Assembly: GCA_900539775.1 (NCBI GenBank)
Contig: UQDL01000001.1
Location: 62,001-126,000 of the forward strand
Length of the DNA stretch: 64,000 nucleotides
DNA from: an uncultured Anaerotruncus sp.
Lineage (GTDB): Bacteria > Bacillota > Clostridia > Oscillospirales > Acutalibacteraceae
Reading direction: 5' to 3'
A program made the position numbers and the translations under genes. A model generated the notes under the pieces. That model saw only the letters and a list, made by a program, of their open reading frames with translations, was not told the DNA's origin and searched no databases. Of this stretch, positions 8,942 through 17,975 are shown piece by piece (within the stretch, counting starts at the first letter, position 1; every line of letters starts with the position of its first letter).

Positions 8942-10357
8942 TTATTTAAGATTATTCTTTTTTGCCTTTTCTTTTAATTTTTCCGCTTTATCTTCCTTTT
9001 TATCAAGGATTGCAATTGCCTCTTTTGACATCGGCACAAGAATAATCAGGTTAATGATCGTCATAAGCCCTATTCCCACATCGCCAAGATCCCACACAAT
9101 TGTGTATGCCTGCAATCCGCCCATGAAAAGCATAACAAGAGCAATGATTTTATAGATTGTTTGGCTGATCCAATTGTTGCCGCAAAGATATGCAACATTG
9201 GAGCGTGCATAAAATAAAATTCCGATAAATGTGGAAAAGCTAAACAGGAAAAGCACTATGGCCACAAATATTGTGCCGCCGCTTCCAAGGTGGTAATTCA
9301 TTGTAGCCTGAAGCAAATCCATGCCTTGCAATCCGTCTGTGATTTCACGGGGAGCAAGCAGCATAATCATTGCCGTGCAGGTGCAAATAACAATGGTGTC
9401 TATCAAAACTCCAAGGGACTGCACCATGCCAACCGTTTCCGGCCTTTTTCCCTCTGCCGCAGCTGCCGCACAGGGAGCAGAGCCGGAGCCGGCTTCGTTT
9501 GAAAACAGGCCTCTTTTAACTCCGTTCATAAGCACGGCACCAAATCCGCCGCCTGCAATCTGTTTAAATCCGAAAGCCTCCTGAAAAATTCTTGAAAAAA
9601 CTCCCGGCATCAGCTTAATGTTTTTAAGAATAATGAAAATCGTAACGGCAAAGTAAAGCACTGCCATTACGGGCACGATAACATCAAGAAACTTAACCGT
9701 TGCATTCTTTCTGAGCACAATAACCGCCGCAAGAGCAACAAGTACCGCGGTTGTGTAAATCGGCGGAATTGAAAATGCATTTTTAAATGCGGATGTAACG
9801 GAATTACTGATAACCTGGCTGATTCCGCACCAGCAAATCAACCCGAAAAATGCAAACAGAATTGCAAGGAAAGATTTTTTAAGCTTTTTTTTCCTTTTTT
9901 GCTCCACAAAATCGTGAATGTAATATGCCGGGCCGCCGTGGTAACCGCCGTAAAGCGGGTCTTTTTTCTTGTGAAGCTGTGCAAGTGTGCCCTCAACATA
10001 TGCTGTTGATGCGCCAAGAAGAGCAGAAGCCCACATCCAAAAAACAGCGCCTGCGCCGCCGATTGAAATGGCGGCAACAACGCCGACAAGGTTCCCCATT
10101 CCAACTCTTGTGGCTGTGGAAACAATCAGCGTTTGAAAGGTTGAAAGGCTCGTTTTATCGTCGTTTTTATCGCCGAGAGCCCTTATCATCTGCGGAAGTT
10201 TTCGCACGGGCATAAATTTTGTTCTTATTGTAAAGAAAATTCCTGCCGGAATAAGCAAAAGAACCAAAAGCGGAATTCCTATGGAAACATCTCCGAAATG
10301 CAGAGTGAAAAGATCGCCCCAAAGAAAATTGTAAAACCATTCAATAACTTTATTCAT
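8942..10357 (-). CDS. Alanine/glycine:cation symporter (AGCS family)
   Basis: A 471-residue integral membrane protein with about ten to twelve helices. It carries the AGCS motifs VGMGNLVGVVAAI (near 90) and SNEAGSGSAPCAAAAA (near 285-300), which line the sodium and substrate sites. Members import D/L-alanine or glycine with sodium or protons. The Lys-rich tail (EDKAEKLKEKAKKNN) is cytoplasmic. It is monocistronic with a terminator at 8899-8925. A broken relative of this gene lies at 32315-32611, and two 10-base copies of gattgcaggc within this gene (9108-9117 and 9551-9560) explain the deletion there. Confidence 0.93.
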   Translation of the reverse strand: MNKVIEWFYNFLWGDLFTLHFGDVSIGIPLLVLLLIPAGIFFTIRTKFMPVRKLPQMIRALGDKNDDKTSLSTFQTLIVSTATRVGMGNLVGVVAAISIGGAGAVFWMWASALLGASTAYVEGTLAQLHKKKDPLYGGYHGGPAYYIHDFVEQKRKKKLKKSFLAILFAFFGLICWCGISQVISNSVTSAFKNAFSIPPIYTTAVLVALAAVIVLRKNATVKFLDVIVPVMAVLYFAVTIFIILKNIKLMPGVFSRIFQEAFGFKQIAGGGFGAVLMNGVKRGLFSNEAGSGSAPCAAAAAEGKRPETVGMVQSLGVLIDTIVICTCTAMIMLLAPREITDGLQGMDLLQATMNYHLGSGGTIFVAIVLFLFSFSTFIGILFYARSNVAYLCGNNWISQTIYKIIALVMLFMGGLQAYTIVWDLGDVGIGLMTIINLIILVPMSKEAIAILDKKEDKAEKLKEKAKKNNLK

Positions 10358-10489
10358 ATCATAAATTCCCCTTGATATAACATCAAAATATACAGCAGAT
10401 TTTTGGCTTTGCGGTGGATTGCCGCCGTAAATTTAAACTGCAGTTTGCATTGAAAAAGTCTGCCTAAATCTGCAAAAGCAGTGCAAAAA

Positions 10490-10522
10490 ATATGCCGAAT
10501 CCTTTTTTATGATTCGGCATAT
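10490..10522 (-). terminator. Terminator of the sialidase gene
   Basis: A long stem of about 12 pairs (atatgccgaatc, 10490-10501, with gattcggcatat, 10511-10522), followed on the minus strand by a six-T tract. It lies 17 bases after the sialidase stop. Confidence 0.85.
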
Positions 10523-10538
10523 TTAATTTAAAACTAAA

Positions 10539-11990
10539 CTAAATAAGCTCGCCCGGCGCATAAACGGTATATGTTATTTCACCTTCTGCGCTTTCATAAA
10601 GCAGTGCTATTCTGCCGTTGTTAAGGCAAGTCATGCAGGAATACATAAATGCGGAATCGTTAATATCCGTTGTTTTTGTAAGCGTCATATTTCCGGCACC
10701 GTCAACTTCAAAAGAAAAAATCTTGCCGCAGCTGCGCTCGTGAACGGTTTTGCCCTTCTTTTTGCTTGTGCCCGTGGGGCAGGAAATCAAAATGTAATCC
10801 TTGCCGCCTTTTGTGCACTGAATTGCGCTGAGCATGCAGGCGGAAGAAATCTCCGTTTCCGTAACAACGGGATCGCCCCAAATATATTCCGTGCCCGTAA
10901 GCTTTGCGTCTGCATAACAGATTCTGTTACTGTTGTTTCTGAAAAAGCAGCGTAAATCGCCGTTTGAAAGCTCAACTATTTGGCTTTCGCTTGAATATTC
11001 AAAAGTGTCGTTTGATTCAATATCGCGGCTTCTTTGCCACGTGCTTCCGCCGTCTGTTGAATAAATAAACGAGGCCTGCTGCGTGCCTGACTTAACATCG
11101 CAAATATATGCGGAAAAAATCAGCGTGCCGTTTGAAGTGCAGATTCCTCTGCCGGGGCCCACCCCGTAAAATGCTTCGTCTGCCTTTTTAAGGTTTATAA
11201 GCTTAGGCGCGCCAAAGCTTTCGCCGCCGTTTTCCGATTTTGTCATATATAGGTATGTGGTTGGCACAACGGAAAACTTCATCTTTGATTTAATGTAAAA
11301 AATATTGCCAAGCAAATTGTTGTTTGCATCATAAAGATAGTAATATTCGTCTATTTTATAGCCGCTGTCTTTTCCGTTTCCGTCGGTTATTTGCGAATAT
11401 CCGTTTTCAAAATGATTTATGTCTGCCTTGTAATCATAGCTTTTGCCGTGATTATCAGAAATCTTAAGGCTGCCGTCTTCATTGAAAGCAGGCTCTGCAA
11501 CAGCTGCCTTAATTCCCGTCCAGCTTGCAAGGTTGCGGCCGCCGGGATAAAATGTTGTCATCATCCACACATTGTTTCCGTTTGCAATCAGCTCAGAATC
11601 AATAAAGGCAGATGATTTTTTTGAAAACTTGTTTCCGTTATCGCCAAGATGGTTGGCAGTGTATGATGTCCAAGTTGCGCCGCTGTCATCGCTGTAAGCC
11701 ACAACGGTGTCAAGCCCTCCGCCGTCAAGCGTGGTGTCATATCTCGCATCTGCAGACGCCACAATTCTTCCGCTTTCCAAAGTGATCATTGCGGGAATTC
11801 TGAAATTTTTGCTTTTTCCCGTCACCTCGGTTACAAACGGCTGATCGTTTGTTTTCACTGCGGCAGGCCTTTCGGCAACGAAAATCGGCTTGCGTGCGTT
11901 CACCGCTCCAATGCTTCCGCCTATTATTGCAGCCGCTGCCGCAACGGCAACTGCGCCGCTTATTACTTTTTTAATCTTAGCTTTAGTCAT
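10539..11990 (-). CDS. Exo-alpha-sialidase, glycoside hydrolase family 33
   Basis: A 483-residue protein. After a short basic start, residues 9-31 are a hydrophobic Ala/Gly-rich segment that acts as signal peptide or membrane anchor, so the enzyme faces outside. The catalytic six-bladed propeller carries the FRIP motif (63-66; the Arg binds the sialic acid carboxylate), an Asp box SDDSGATW (100-107), a weaker SENGGESFG and a third STDGGSTW. GH33 enzymes release terminal sialic acid from mucin and milk glycans. The start at 11990 is chosen for GGAG 9 bases upstream rather than an earlier in-frame codon. No sialic acid catabolic genes lie nearby. The nearby lacto-N-biosidase-like operon suggests that sialidase uncaps shared glycans. 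Confidence 0.88.
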   Translation of the reverse strand: MTKAKIKKVISGAVAVAAAAAIIGGSIGAVNARKPIFVAERPAAVKTNDQPFVTEVTGKSKNFRIPAMITLESGRIVASADARYDTTLDGGGLDTVVAYSDDSGATWTSYTANHLGDNGNKFSKKSSAFIDSELIANGNNVWMMTTFYPGGRNLASWTGIKAAVAEPAFNEDGSLKISDNHGKSYDYKADINHFENGYSQITDGNGKDSGYKIDEYYYLYDANNNLLGNIFYIKSKMKFSVVPTTYLYMTKSENGGESFGAPKLINLKKADEAFYGVGPGRGICTSNGTLIFSAYICDVKSGTQQASFIYSTDGGSTWQRSRDIESNDTFEYSSESQIVELSNGDLRCFFRNNSNRICYADAKLTGTEYIWGDPVVTETEISSACMLSAIQCTKGGKDYILISCPTGTSKKKGKTVHERSCGKIFSFEVDGAGNMTLTKTTDINDSAFMYSCMTCLNNGRIALLYESAEGEITYTVYAPGELI

Positions 11991-12124
11991 AACAACCACT
12001 CCTGCGCCTTTCGGCCGCATCTTTCTTTGATTTTAGTTTGTAGTCAAGTTTATTTATTTTGCCAATCGATTTATCACGATATATGTGGCTTTTGTTTGAA
12101 AAGAGTAAACTCTGCTTTTTAGGC

Positions 12125-13612
12125 TTATTTTGCCTTTTTCTCTTTTCCTTTTCCGCCAAAAATCGAAACGCCGAAAATAATAATCAGCAGCAGCGCCGCA
12201 AAGCACATCCAAAAAGCAAGAAGCGGCTTTGGGCGAGCGGAAAATGTGTCGTAATATCCTTTAAGATAAATAACGGTAACGATAATCGGCAAAATGTATT
12301 GCATATAAATCCTGATAACCGTGCCTTTTGGAAATTTTAATCCGTTGCCCGTGTTAGCTTCTTTAATGAAATTTTCAAAGCCCCAGCCGTTTTTGCGCAC
12401 GCAAAACATAACAAACACAAGGCTGCCGAGCGGTAAAAGATTTGATGAAACAAGAAAATCTTCCAAATCCATAATTGTTGAGCCTTCGCCGAGCGGCTGA
12501 AAGCCCGAAAGCAAATTAAATCCAAGAATAGCAGGAACAGAAAGTGCCGTGATAAGCACAAAATTAACTCCAACAGCCTTCTTTCTGCTCCATCCGCTCA
12601 TGTCCATATAAGTTGCTATAATGTTTTCAAAAACAGCAATAATGGTGGAAAGCGCCGCAAAAGACATAAACACAAAAAACAGCGTGCCCCAAAGCCTGCC
12701 GCCGGGCATACTATTAAATAAATTCGGCAGTGTTATGAAAAGCAATGATGGGCCGGAATCAGGCTGAACGCCGAAAGAAAAGCAAGCGGGAATAATGATA
12801 AATCCTGCCATAAGAGCAACAAAGGTGTCAAGCAGCACAATGCTTACAGCCTCGCCCGTAAGGCGCTTCTGTCTGTCAAGATAGCTGCCGAATATTTCCA
12901 TTGCGCCGATGCCGAGGCTCAGTGTAAAGAATGCCTGCGACATTGCGGCAAACACAACATTGCCTATTCCGTTTTCCGCAACGGATTTAAAATCGGGTAC
13001 AAGATAAAACTTAACACCCTCTGCCGCATTTGAAAGAAACAGCGAATTGCAGGCAAGCGCAAGCATTAAAACCACTAAAAGCGACATCATGATTTTGGTG
13101 ATTTTTTCAACGCCGTTTTTAAGGCCCAGTGCGCAAACGGCAAATGAAATAACAATTGCCGCAACGGTCCATATTGTCAGCGTGCCGGGTTGTGAAAGCA
13201 TATTTGTGAAAAACTGTGCAATTCCGCCGGAATCAAGCCCGGAAAGCTTGCCGAATGCCTCAAGATAGGCATAATAAAGCATCCAGCCGCCAACCATGGT
13301 GTAAAACATCATTAAAAGATAGCAGCCTAAAATACTTATCCATTTAAGCGAATGCCAGCGGCTGCCTTTTGGCTCAAGCTGCTCAAAGGCTTTTCCCATT
13401 CCTCTGCGGCTGCCTCTGCCAACGGTGAATTCACACACCATAATCGGAAGCCCAAGCACAACAAGAAACACAAGATACATCAAAATGAATGCCGCCCCGC
13501 CGTACATTCCGCAAATATAGGGAAATTTCCAAACATTCCCGATTCCTATCGCACAGCCTGCGGAAACCAAAATGAATCCAAGGCGTGAGCCGAATTTTTC
13601 TCTCTCTGCCAT
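12125..13612 (-). CDS. Sodium-dependent transporter, NSS (SNF) family
   Basis: A 495-residue protein with about eleven to twelve membrane helices. The first helix has the sodium-binding unwound motif AGCAIGIGNVWKFPY, the family hallmark. Bacterial relatives (LeuT, MhsT, TnaT) import amino acids with sodium. The start at 13612 follows GAGAGG; the in-frame codon at 13648 has no such site. A consensus promoter at 13664-13692 drives it. It lies upstream of the sialidase on the same strand with a 134-base gap, so the two may be partly cotranscribed. The substrate cannot be told. Confidence 0.92.
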   Translation of the reverse strand: MAEREKFGSRLGFILVSAGCAIGIGNVWKFPYICGMYGGAAFILMYLVFLVVLGLPIMVCEFTVGRGSRRGMGKAFEQLEPKGSRWHSLKWISILGCYLLMMFYTMVGGWMLYYAYLEAFGKLSGLDSGGIAQFFTNMLSQPGTLTIWTVAAIVISFAVCALGLKNGVEKITKIMMSLLVVLMLALACNSLFLSNAAEGVKFYLVPDFKSVAENGIGNVVFAAMSQAFFTLSLGIGAMEIFGSYLDRQKRLTGEAVSIVLLDTFVALMAGFIIIPACFSFGVQPDSGPSLLFITLPNLFNSMPGGRLWGTLFFVFMSFAALSTIIAVFENIIATYMDMSGWSRKKAVGVNFVLITALSVPAILGFNLLSGFQPLGEGSTIMDLEDFLVSSNLLPLGSLVFVMFCVRKNGWGFENFIKEANTGNGLKFPKGTVIRIYMQYILPIIVTVIYLKGYYDTFSARPKPLLAFWMCFAALLLIIIFGVSIFGGKGKEKKAK

Positions 13613-13663
13613 AAAAAACCTCTCATAGGCGGCGCAAAAGCACCGCAAGTTTATTGTTGCTCT

Positions 13664-13692
13664 ATTTTATCATATAAAGTTCGCTTTTTCAA
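13664..13692 (-). promoter_or_regulatory. Sigma-A promoter for the NSS transporter
   Basis: Minus-strand TTGAAA (13687-13692), 17-base spacer, TAAAAT (13664-13669). Confidence 0.65.
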
Positions 13693-13730
13693 TGCAGTGC
13701 TTCAAAGTGATAGCGCGCTAAAATAAAAAG

Positions 13731-13759
13731 GGCAACGGCGTTTTTTTGTTGCCGTTGCC
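13731..13759 (-). terminator. Terminator-like hairpin between divergent promoters
   Basis: Stem ggcaacggc (13731-13739) with gccgttgcc (13751-13759). The T-rich tract (CTTTTTATTTT) follows it on the minus strand. No gene ends here, because it lies between the back-to-back promoters at 13664-13692 and 13772-13800. It could stop stray or antisense leftward transcripts from the glycan operon before they read into the NSS gene. Confidence 0.55.
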
Positions 13760-13771
13760 TGTAAATAAACC

Positions 13772-13800
13772 TTGAAATAAAGCCTCAAACAATATATTAT
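13772..13800 (+). promoter_or_regulatory. Sigma-A promoter for the GH136-like/GH112 operon
   Basis: TTGAAA (13772-13777), 17-base spacer, TATTAT (13795-13800), 84 bases before the first start codon at 13885. Confidence 0.6.
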
Positions 13801-13884
13801 ATAGTAAAGAAATGTGCGTTAAGCATGGGCGGAATTTTGCTTTGTGATTTTCTGCTTTGCTTTTTGCAACACAGGAGTGAGAAT

Positions 13885-14337
13885 ATGAATATGAATTACT
13901 GCATCGGCGAAGCCGAGCTGAAGCGTGCAGAGGCTTGCCTTGCTTTTGCGCAGCAGCTTGGGTTGATTGCAAGCAGCAGCTTTGAGGACCTTGAAAAAAG
14001 GCGAAACGCGGAAAATGAAAAGAGAGCCGCAGCAGCCGAAAAGGGCAAGGTTTTTTATGGCTTGCGGCATTTTTCCGCACCGGCTTATCTGCAATATGAG
14101 CTAACAAGATTCAGGCTTGATTTTGCTGCGGAAACAGAGCAGGTTAAAAAGGCTTATAAATTTGCCGAAATAACCGAAAAAGAGATGAAAGCTTACTATA
14201 AAGCCAATAAAGATCTTTTCACAAGGTATAACGGCGATAAATTCAGATACAGGGAAGTTAAGCTTATTATCAAAAAGAAATTAAGGGAGGCTGAATATGA
14301 TAATGAAATCAACAACATATTATGTAAGCTCTCTTAA
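13885..14337 (+). CDS. Small helical protein, candidate partner/chaperone subunit of a GH136-type lacto-N-biosidase (LnbY-like)
   Basis: A 150-residue protein, nearly all helical and highly charged, with KRRNAENEKRAAAAEKGKVFYG and a C-terminal segment ITEKEMKAYYKANKDLF that resembles the helical parts of SurA/PrsA-type peptidyl-prolyl isomerase chaperones. No signal peptide is seen from the chosen start, which follows AGGAGTGA by 4 bases; a longer in-frame start at 13825 has no ribosome site. Its last 41 bases overlap the beta-helix gene, which indicates coupled synthesis. Known GH136 enzymes need a dedicated partner: LnbY for LnbX in Bifidobacterium longum, and a two-subunit form in Eubacterium ramulus. 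By position, size and fold this could be that partner. The assignment is inference; the protein alone would be called hypothetical. Confidence 0.55.
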   Translation: MNMNYCIGEAELKRAEACLAFAQQLGLIASSSFEDLEKRRNAENEKRAAAAEKGKVFYGLRHFSAPAYLQYELTRFRLDFAAETEQVKKAYKFAEITEKEMKAYYKANKDLFTRYNGDKFRYREVKLIIKKKLREAEYDNEINNILCKLS

Positions 14338-15586
14338 CGGCAACGATTCAAACAGCGGCACGGCACAAACAGAAGCATTCAAAACACTTGATGCAATAAA
14401 CAAAATTAAGCTTATGCCGGGAGACAGGGTTTTGCTTGAAAAAGGCTCTGTTTTTGAAAATGAATATTTGCACATTAAAAACTGCGGCGATATAAACGGC
14501 GGCAGAATTGAAGTTTCGGCATACGGCGAGGGAGATGCGCTTCCTTGTATAAACGCAAACGGCAGCGGAATTTGGTATCAGGATTACGGCACCAAGCTTG
14601 ATTATGCCGGCCATGTTTATAAAGGCGATGTTTCATCTGCCGTTTTGCTTTATGATGCGGAAAATATATTGGTTGAAAATATTGAAATCACAAACTTTGA
14701 GCCTTACACAACGGCAAAGGCATATTCAAGCCCGGATAAGCTTGAACGCACCGGCCTTGCCGCAGTGGCGCAAAACAGAGGCACAATTCATTCAATAACG
14801 CTTGATAATTTATATATTCATGATGTCAGCGGCAATGTTTATGATAAGCATATGAATAACGGCGGGATTTATATGACGGCATTTAAGCCGGCAAACGAAG
14901 CCGAAACCGGCGTTGCAAGATACGACGGTGTAACAATTCAAAATTGCTTTGTTAAAAATGTAAGCCGTTGGGGAATAGCGGTAGGCTACACATATAATTG
15001 GGAAAAATTCTCAAGTAAAGAACTTTCTGCAGAAACATTTAAAAAATACGGCAACGAACATTTTTTGCTCAGAAACAATTATATAAAAGCCGCCGGCGGC
15101 GATGCATTAACTCCAATGTATGCTCTTGAACCGCTTACGGAATATAATATTGCAGATTCCTGTGCATTTGAGATGAACGACAGAGTTTATAATAAAGCAG
15201 GAAAGCGAATGGGCAAGGTGGCTGCCGCAATTTGGCCGTGGAAATGCAAAAATGCAATGTTCAGATTTAATGAATGCACGGATACAAAGCTTAATCAGGA
15301 CGGTATGGCTTATGATGCCGATTCCGGCGACGGCACTGTTTACGATCAGAATTACAGCAGGCTCAATGAGGGCGGTTGCGTAATGTTTTGTATGCAAGAG
15401 GCTGTTCACAACACCTTCACAAACAATGTTAGCTACGATGATTTGGGAGGCACATTAAGTCCCTCTCAAAACCCGGACGCTTATATTGCAAACAATCATT
15501 TTTATAAGCGCAAAGGAGTGCCGCTTATTCGCAAAAGAATGCACGGCAAAAGAACTCTTAAAAACAACACAATAACTGAAATATAA
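14297..15586 (+). CDS. Parallel beta-helix protein, candidate GH136-type lacto-N-biosidase catalytic subunit
   Basis: A 429-residue right-handed parallel beta-helix beginning TYYVSSLNGNDSNSGT, with repeated short strand-turn patterns (ILVENIEITNF, HSITLDNLYIHDVSG, GVTIQNCFVKNVS). It contains WPWKCKN, then QDGMAYDAD with Asp335 and Asp342 seven residues apart, then NEGGCVMFC. The founding GH136 enzyme LnbX uses two aspartates seven apart on a beta-helix, and that match plus the GH112 gene 34 bases downstream is why I propose lacto-N-biosidase. Such an enzyme would release lacto-N-biose from type-1 chains of milk oligosaccharides or mucin. There is no signal peptide, so a cytoplasmic substrate or unusual export must be considered. 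A pectate-lyase-like or other beta-helix glycosidase is the alternative. GGGAGG precedes the ATG by 6 bases. Confidence 0.6.
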   Translation: MIMKSTTYYVSSLNGNDSNSGTAQTEAFKTLDAINKIKLMPGDRVLLEKGSVFENEYLHIKNCGDINGGRIEVSAYGEGDALPCINANGSGIWYQDYGTKLDYAGHVYKGDVSSAVLLYDAENILVENIEITNFEPYTTAKAYSSPDKLERTGLAAVAQNRGTIHSITLDNLYIHDVSGNVYDKHMNNGGIYMTAFKPANEAETGVARYDGVTIQNCFVKNVSRWGIAVGYTYNWEKFSSKELSAETFKKYGNEHFLLRNNYIKAAGGDALTPMYALEPLTEYNIADSCAFEMNDRVYNKAGKRMGKVAAAIWPWKCKNAMFRFNECTDTKLNQDGMAYDADSGDGTVYDQNYSRLNEGGCVMFCMQEAVHNTFTNNVSYDDLGGTLSPSQNPDAYIANNHFYKRKGVPLIRKRMHGKRTLKNNTITEI

Positions 15587-15620
15587 ATTTTAATAAATCA
15601 ACACACAGTGAGGTAATTTG

Positions 15621-17810
15621 ATGGATAAAAAAAGAGGAAGAGTAACAATACCAACCGATATGGATGTGGTTAAGGAAACAATTGAAATTATGGATGTTTG
15701 GGGCGCAGATGCAATTCGTGATTGCGACGGAACGGAATTTCCGCAAGAGCTTAAAAACACGGGCGCAAAAATCTATGCCACTTATTACACCACAAGAAAG
15801 GATAACGCTTGGGCAAAGGCAAATCCGGATGAAATTCAGCAGATGTATATTATGACATCTTTCCACACGGCAGTTGAAGAAAAACTTGAAATTCATCTAA
15901 TGGATCATCTTTATCCGGATATGCTTGCCGTAAACACAAGAGATGATATCAAAAGATGGTGGGAGGTTATGGATCGCACCATAGGTGAGCCCGTGCCCAC
16001 AGATGAATGGAGCTACGATGAAAAAAGCGGAAATGTTGTTATCAACCCCGTTAAAAAGTTTCATGAATATACCGTAAGCTTTTTGGCTTATATTATGTGG
16101 GATCCGGTGCATATGTATAATGCGGTTGTAAATGAATGGAATGTTGAGCCGCAAATAACATTTGATGTTCGCCAGCCAAAAACAAGGGCACATTCCCTTG
16201 AAAGATTGCGCCGCTTTCTTGATACTCATGATTATGTTGATGTTGTTCGCTTCACCACATTTTTTCATCAGTTCACTCTTATTTTTGATGAGCTTGCAAG
16301 GGAAAAATTCGTTGATTGGTTTGGCTATTCTGCATCAGTAAGCCCGTATATCTTAAAGCAGTTTGAAGAAGAGGTCGGCTATAAATTCCGCCCCGAATTT
16401 ATTATTGATCAGGGTTATATGAACAATACTTACAGAATTCCTTCTAAGGAATTCAGGGATTTCCAGGCTTTCCAAAGGCGCGAGGTTGCAAAGCTTGCCA
16501 AGGAAATGGTGGATATCGTTCATGAATACGGCAAGGAAGCCATGATGTTTATGGGTGATCATTGGATCGGCATGGAGCCGTTTATGGATGATTTTGCCTC
16601 AATAGGCCTTGATGCGGTGGTCGGCAGCGTCGGAAACGGTGCAACCCTCAGATTGTTCAGCGATATTAAAAATGTTAAATACACAGAAGGCAGATTCCTG
16701 CCGTATTTCTTCCCGGATGTTTTCCACGAGGGCGGTGACCCGATCTATGAGGCAAAGGTAAATTGGGTAACGGCAAGGCGTGCAATCCTCAGAAGCCCAA
16801 TTCAGCGTATAGGCTACGGCGGCTATCTTAAATTGGCGCTTAAATTTCCCGAATTTGTTGATTATATCAAGGGCGTTTGTGATGAATTCCGCACGCTTTA
16901 TGATAATATTCAAGGCACAACTCCTTATTGCGTTAAAAAGGTTGCAGTGCTTAATTGCTGGGGCAAAATGCGCGCTTGGAGCAATCATATGGTGCACCAT
17001 GGCCTTTATTACAGGCAGAATTATTCATATTTCGGTGTTATTGAGGCTCTCAGCGGTGCTCCGTTCGATGTTTCATTTATCAGCTTTGATGATATTAAAG
17101 AAAATAAGAATTTCTTAAATCAGTTTGATGTTGTTATCAATGTGGGCGATGCAGACACTGCTCAAAGCGGCGGTGAATATTGGTGTGATGAAGAAATTAT
17201 TACCGCAGTTAAAGAGTTTGTTTATAACGGCGGCGGCTTTATCGGCGTCGGTGAGCCGGCTGCACATCAGTGGCAGGGCAAATTCTTCCAGCTTGATGAT
17301 ATTCTCGGCGTTGAAAGAGAAAACGGATTCACGCTTAATACCCGCAGATACAACACACAAGAGCATCGTGATCACTTTATCCTTGCTGATGCAAACGGCG
17401 AAGTTGATTTCGGCGAGGGAAAAAAGAATATTGTTGCGCTTGATGGCACAACCGTGCTCATCCAAAATGCAAGCGAGCTTCCGTTTGCCGTAAGGCATGC
17501 CGAGGAAGTGCAAATGGCTGTTAAATCGTTTGGCAAGGGCAGAGGCGTTTATATCAGCGGCTTGCCTTACAGCTTCAAAAACAGCCGTGTGCTTTACAGA
17601 GCCGTGCTTTGGAGTTCAAATTCGGAGGATGAGCTTAATAAATGGTTCTCCACAAACTATAATGTTGAAGTGCATGCTTATGTTAAAAACGGCAAATATT
17701 GTGTTGTAAACAATACTTATGAGCCGCAAGACACCACGGTTTATACCGGCGACGGAAACGGCTTCGACCTTCATCTTGAAGCAAATGAAATCAAGTGGTA
17801 TCAAATTTGA
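15621..17810 (+). CDS. 1,3-beta-galactosyl-N-acetylhexosamine phosphorylase (GH112)
   Basis: A 729-residue cytoplasmic enzyme of family GH112. It phosphorolyses lacto-N-biose or galacto-N-biose (Gal-beta-1,3-GlcNAc/GalNAc) to galactose 1-phosphate and the free hexosamine. Family features are the start GRVTIPTDMD, WGADAIRDCDGTEFP with the catalytic acid region, FTTFFHQFTLIF and FMGDHWIGMEPF in the TIM barrel, a middle alpha/beta domain (about 450-620) and a C-terminal beta domain. The ATG at 15621 follows GTGAGG. It is the third gene of the glycan operon, and the galactose 1-phosphate product links to GalE at 41151. Which hexosamine is preferred cannot be read with certainty. Confidence 0.93.
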   Translation: MDKKRGRVTIPTDMDVVKETIEIMDVWGADAIRDCDGTEFPQELKNTGAKIYATYYTTRKDNAWAKANPDEIQQMYIMTSFHTAVEEKLEIHLMDHLYPDMLAVNTRDDIKRWWEVMDRTIGEPVPTDEWSYDEKSGNVVINPVKKFHEYTVSFLAYIMWDPVHMYNAVVNEWNVEPQITFDVRQPKTRAHSLERLRRFLDTHDYVDVVRFTTFFHQFTLIFDELAREKFVDWFGYSASVSPYILKQFEEEVGYKFRPEFIIDQGYMNNTYRIPSKEFRDFQAFQRREVAKLAKEMVDIVHEYGKEAMMFMGDHWIGMEPFMDDFASIGLDAVVGSVGNGATLRLFSDIKNVKYTEGRFLPYFFPDVFHEGGDPIYEAKVNWVTARRAILRSPIQRIGYGGYLKLALKFPEFVDYIKGVCDEFRTLYDNIQGTTPYCVKKVAVLNCWGKMRAWSNHMVHHGLYYRQNYSYFGVIEALSGAPFDVSFISFDDIKENKNFLNQFDVVINVGDADTAQSGGEYWCDEEIITAVKEFVYNGGGFIGVGEPAAHQWQGKFFQLDDILGVERENGFTLNTRRYNTQEHRDHFILADANGEVDFGEGKKNIVALDGTTVLIQNASELPFAVRHAEEVQMAVKSFGKGRGVYISGLPYSFKNSRVLYRAVLWSSNSEDELNKWFSTNYNVEVHAYVKNGKYCVVNNTYEPQDTTVYTGDGNGFDLHLEANEIKWYQI

Positions 17811-17828
17811 TTTAAATAAATAAGATAC

Positions 17829-17855
17829 AGCCGGGCTAAAATGAAATGCCCGGCT
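17829..17855 (+). terminator. Terminator of the GH112 operon
   Basis: Stem agccgggc (17829-17836) with gcccggct (17848-17855), then ttatttt, directly after the GH112 stop. Confidence 0.8.
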
Positions 17856-17873
17856 TTATTTTGCAAAAGCATA

Positions 17874-17901
17874 TTGATTATATGTAAAAGAGTGTTATAA
17901 T
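17874..17901 (+). promoter_or_regulatory. Sigma-A promoter for azlCD
   Basis: TTGATT (17874-17879), 16-base spacer, TATAAT (17896-17901), 75 bases before azlC. A second TATAAT at 17956-17961 lacks a good -35. Confidence 0.55.
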
Positions 17902-17975
17902 TTATTTACGCAACAGATTGTTTGTTAAAGATTGTTATAATCAATAAATGTTATGTTTATTTTTGAGAGGGACAT

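Noticed and set aside
13825..13884. Longer start for the small helical protein (MGGILLCDFLLCFLQ...) as a signal peptide
   Set aside because: No ribosome site at 13825, charged and polar residues break the hydrophobic run, and AGGAGTGA at 13873-13880 fits the ATG at 13885.
17902..17975. Second promoter for azlC at 17956-17961
   Set aside because: TATAAT is present, but no acceptable -35 lies at 16-18 bases.
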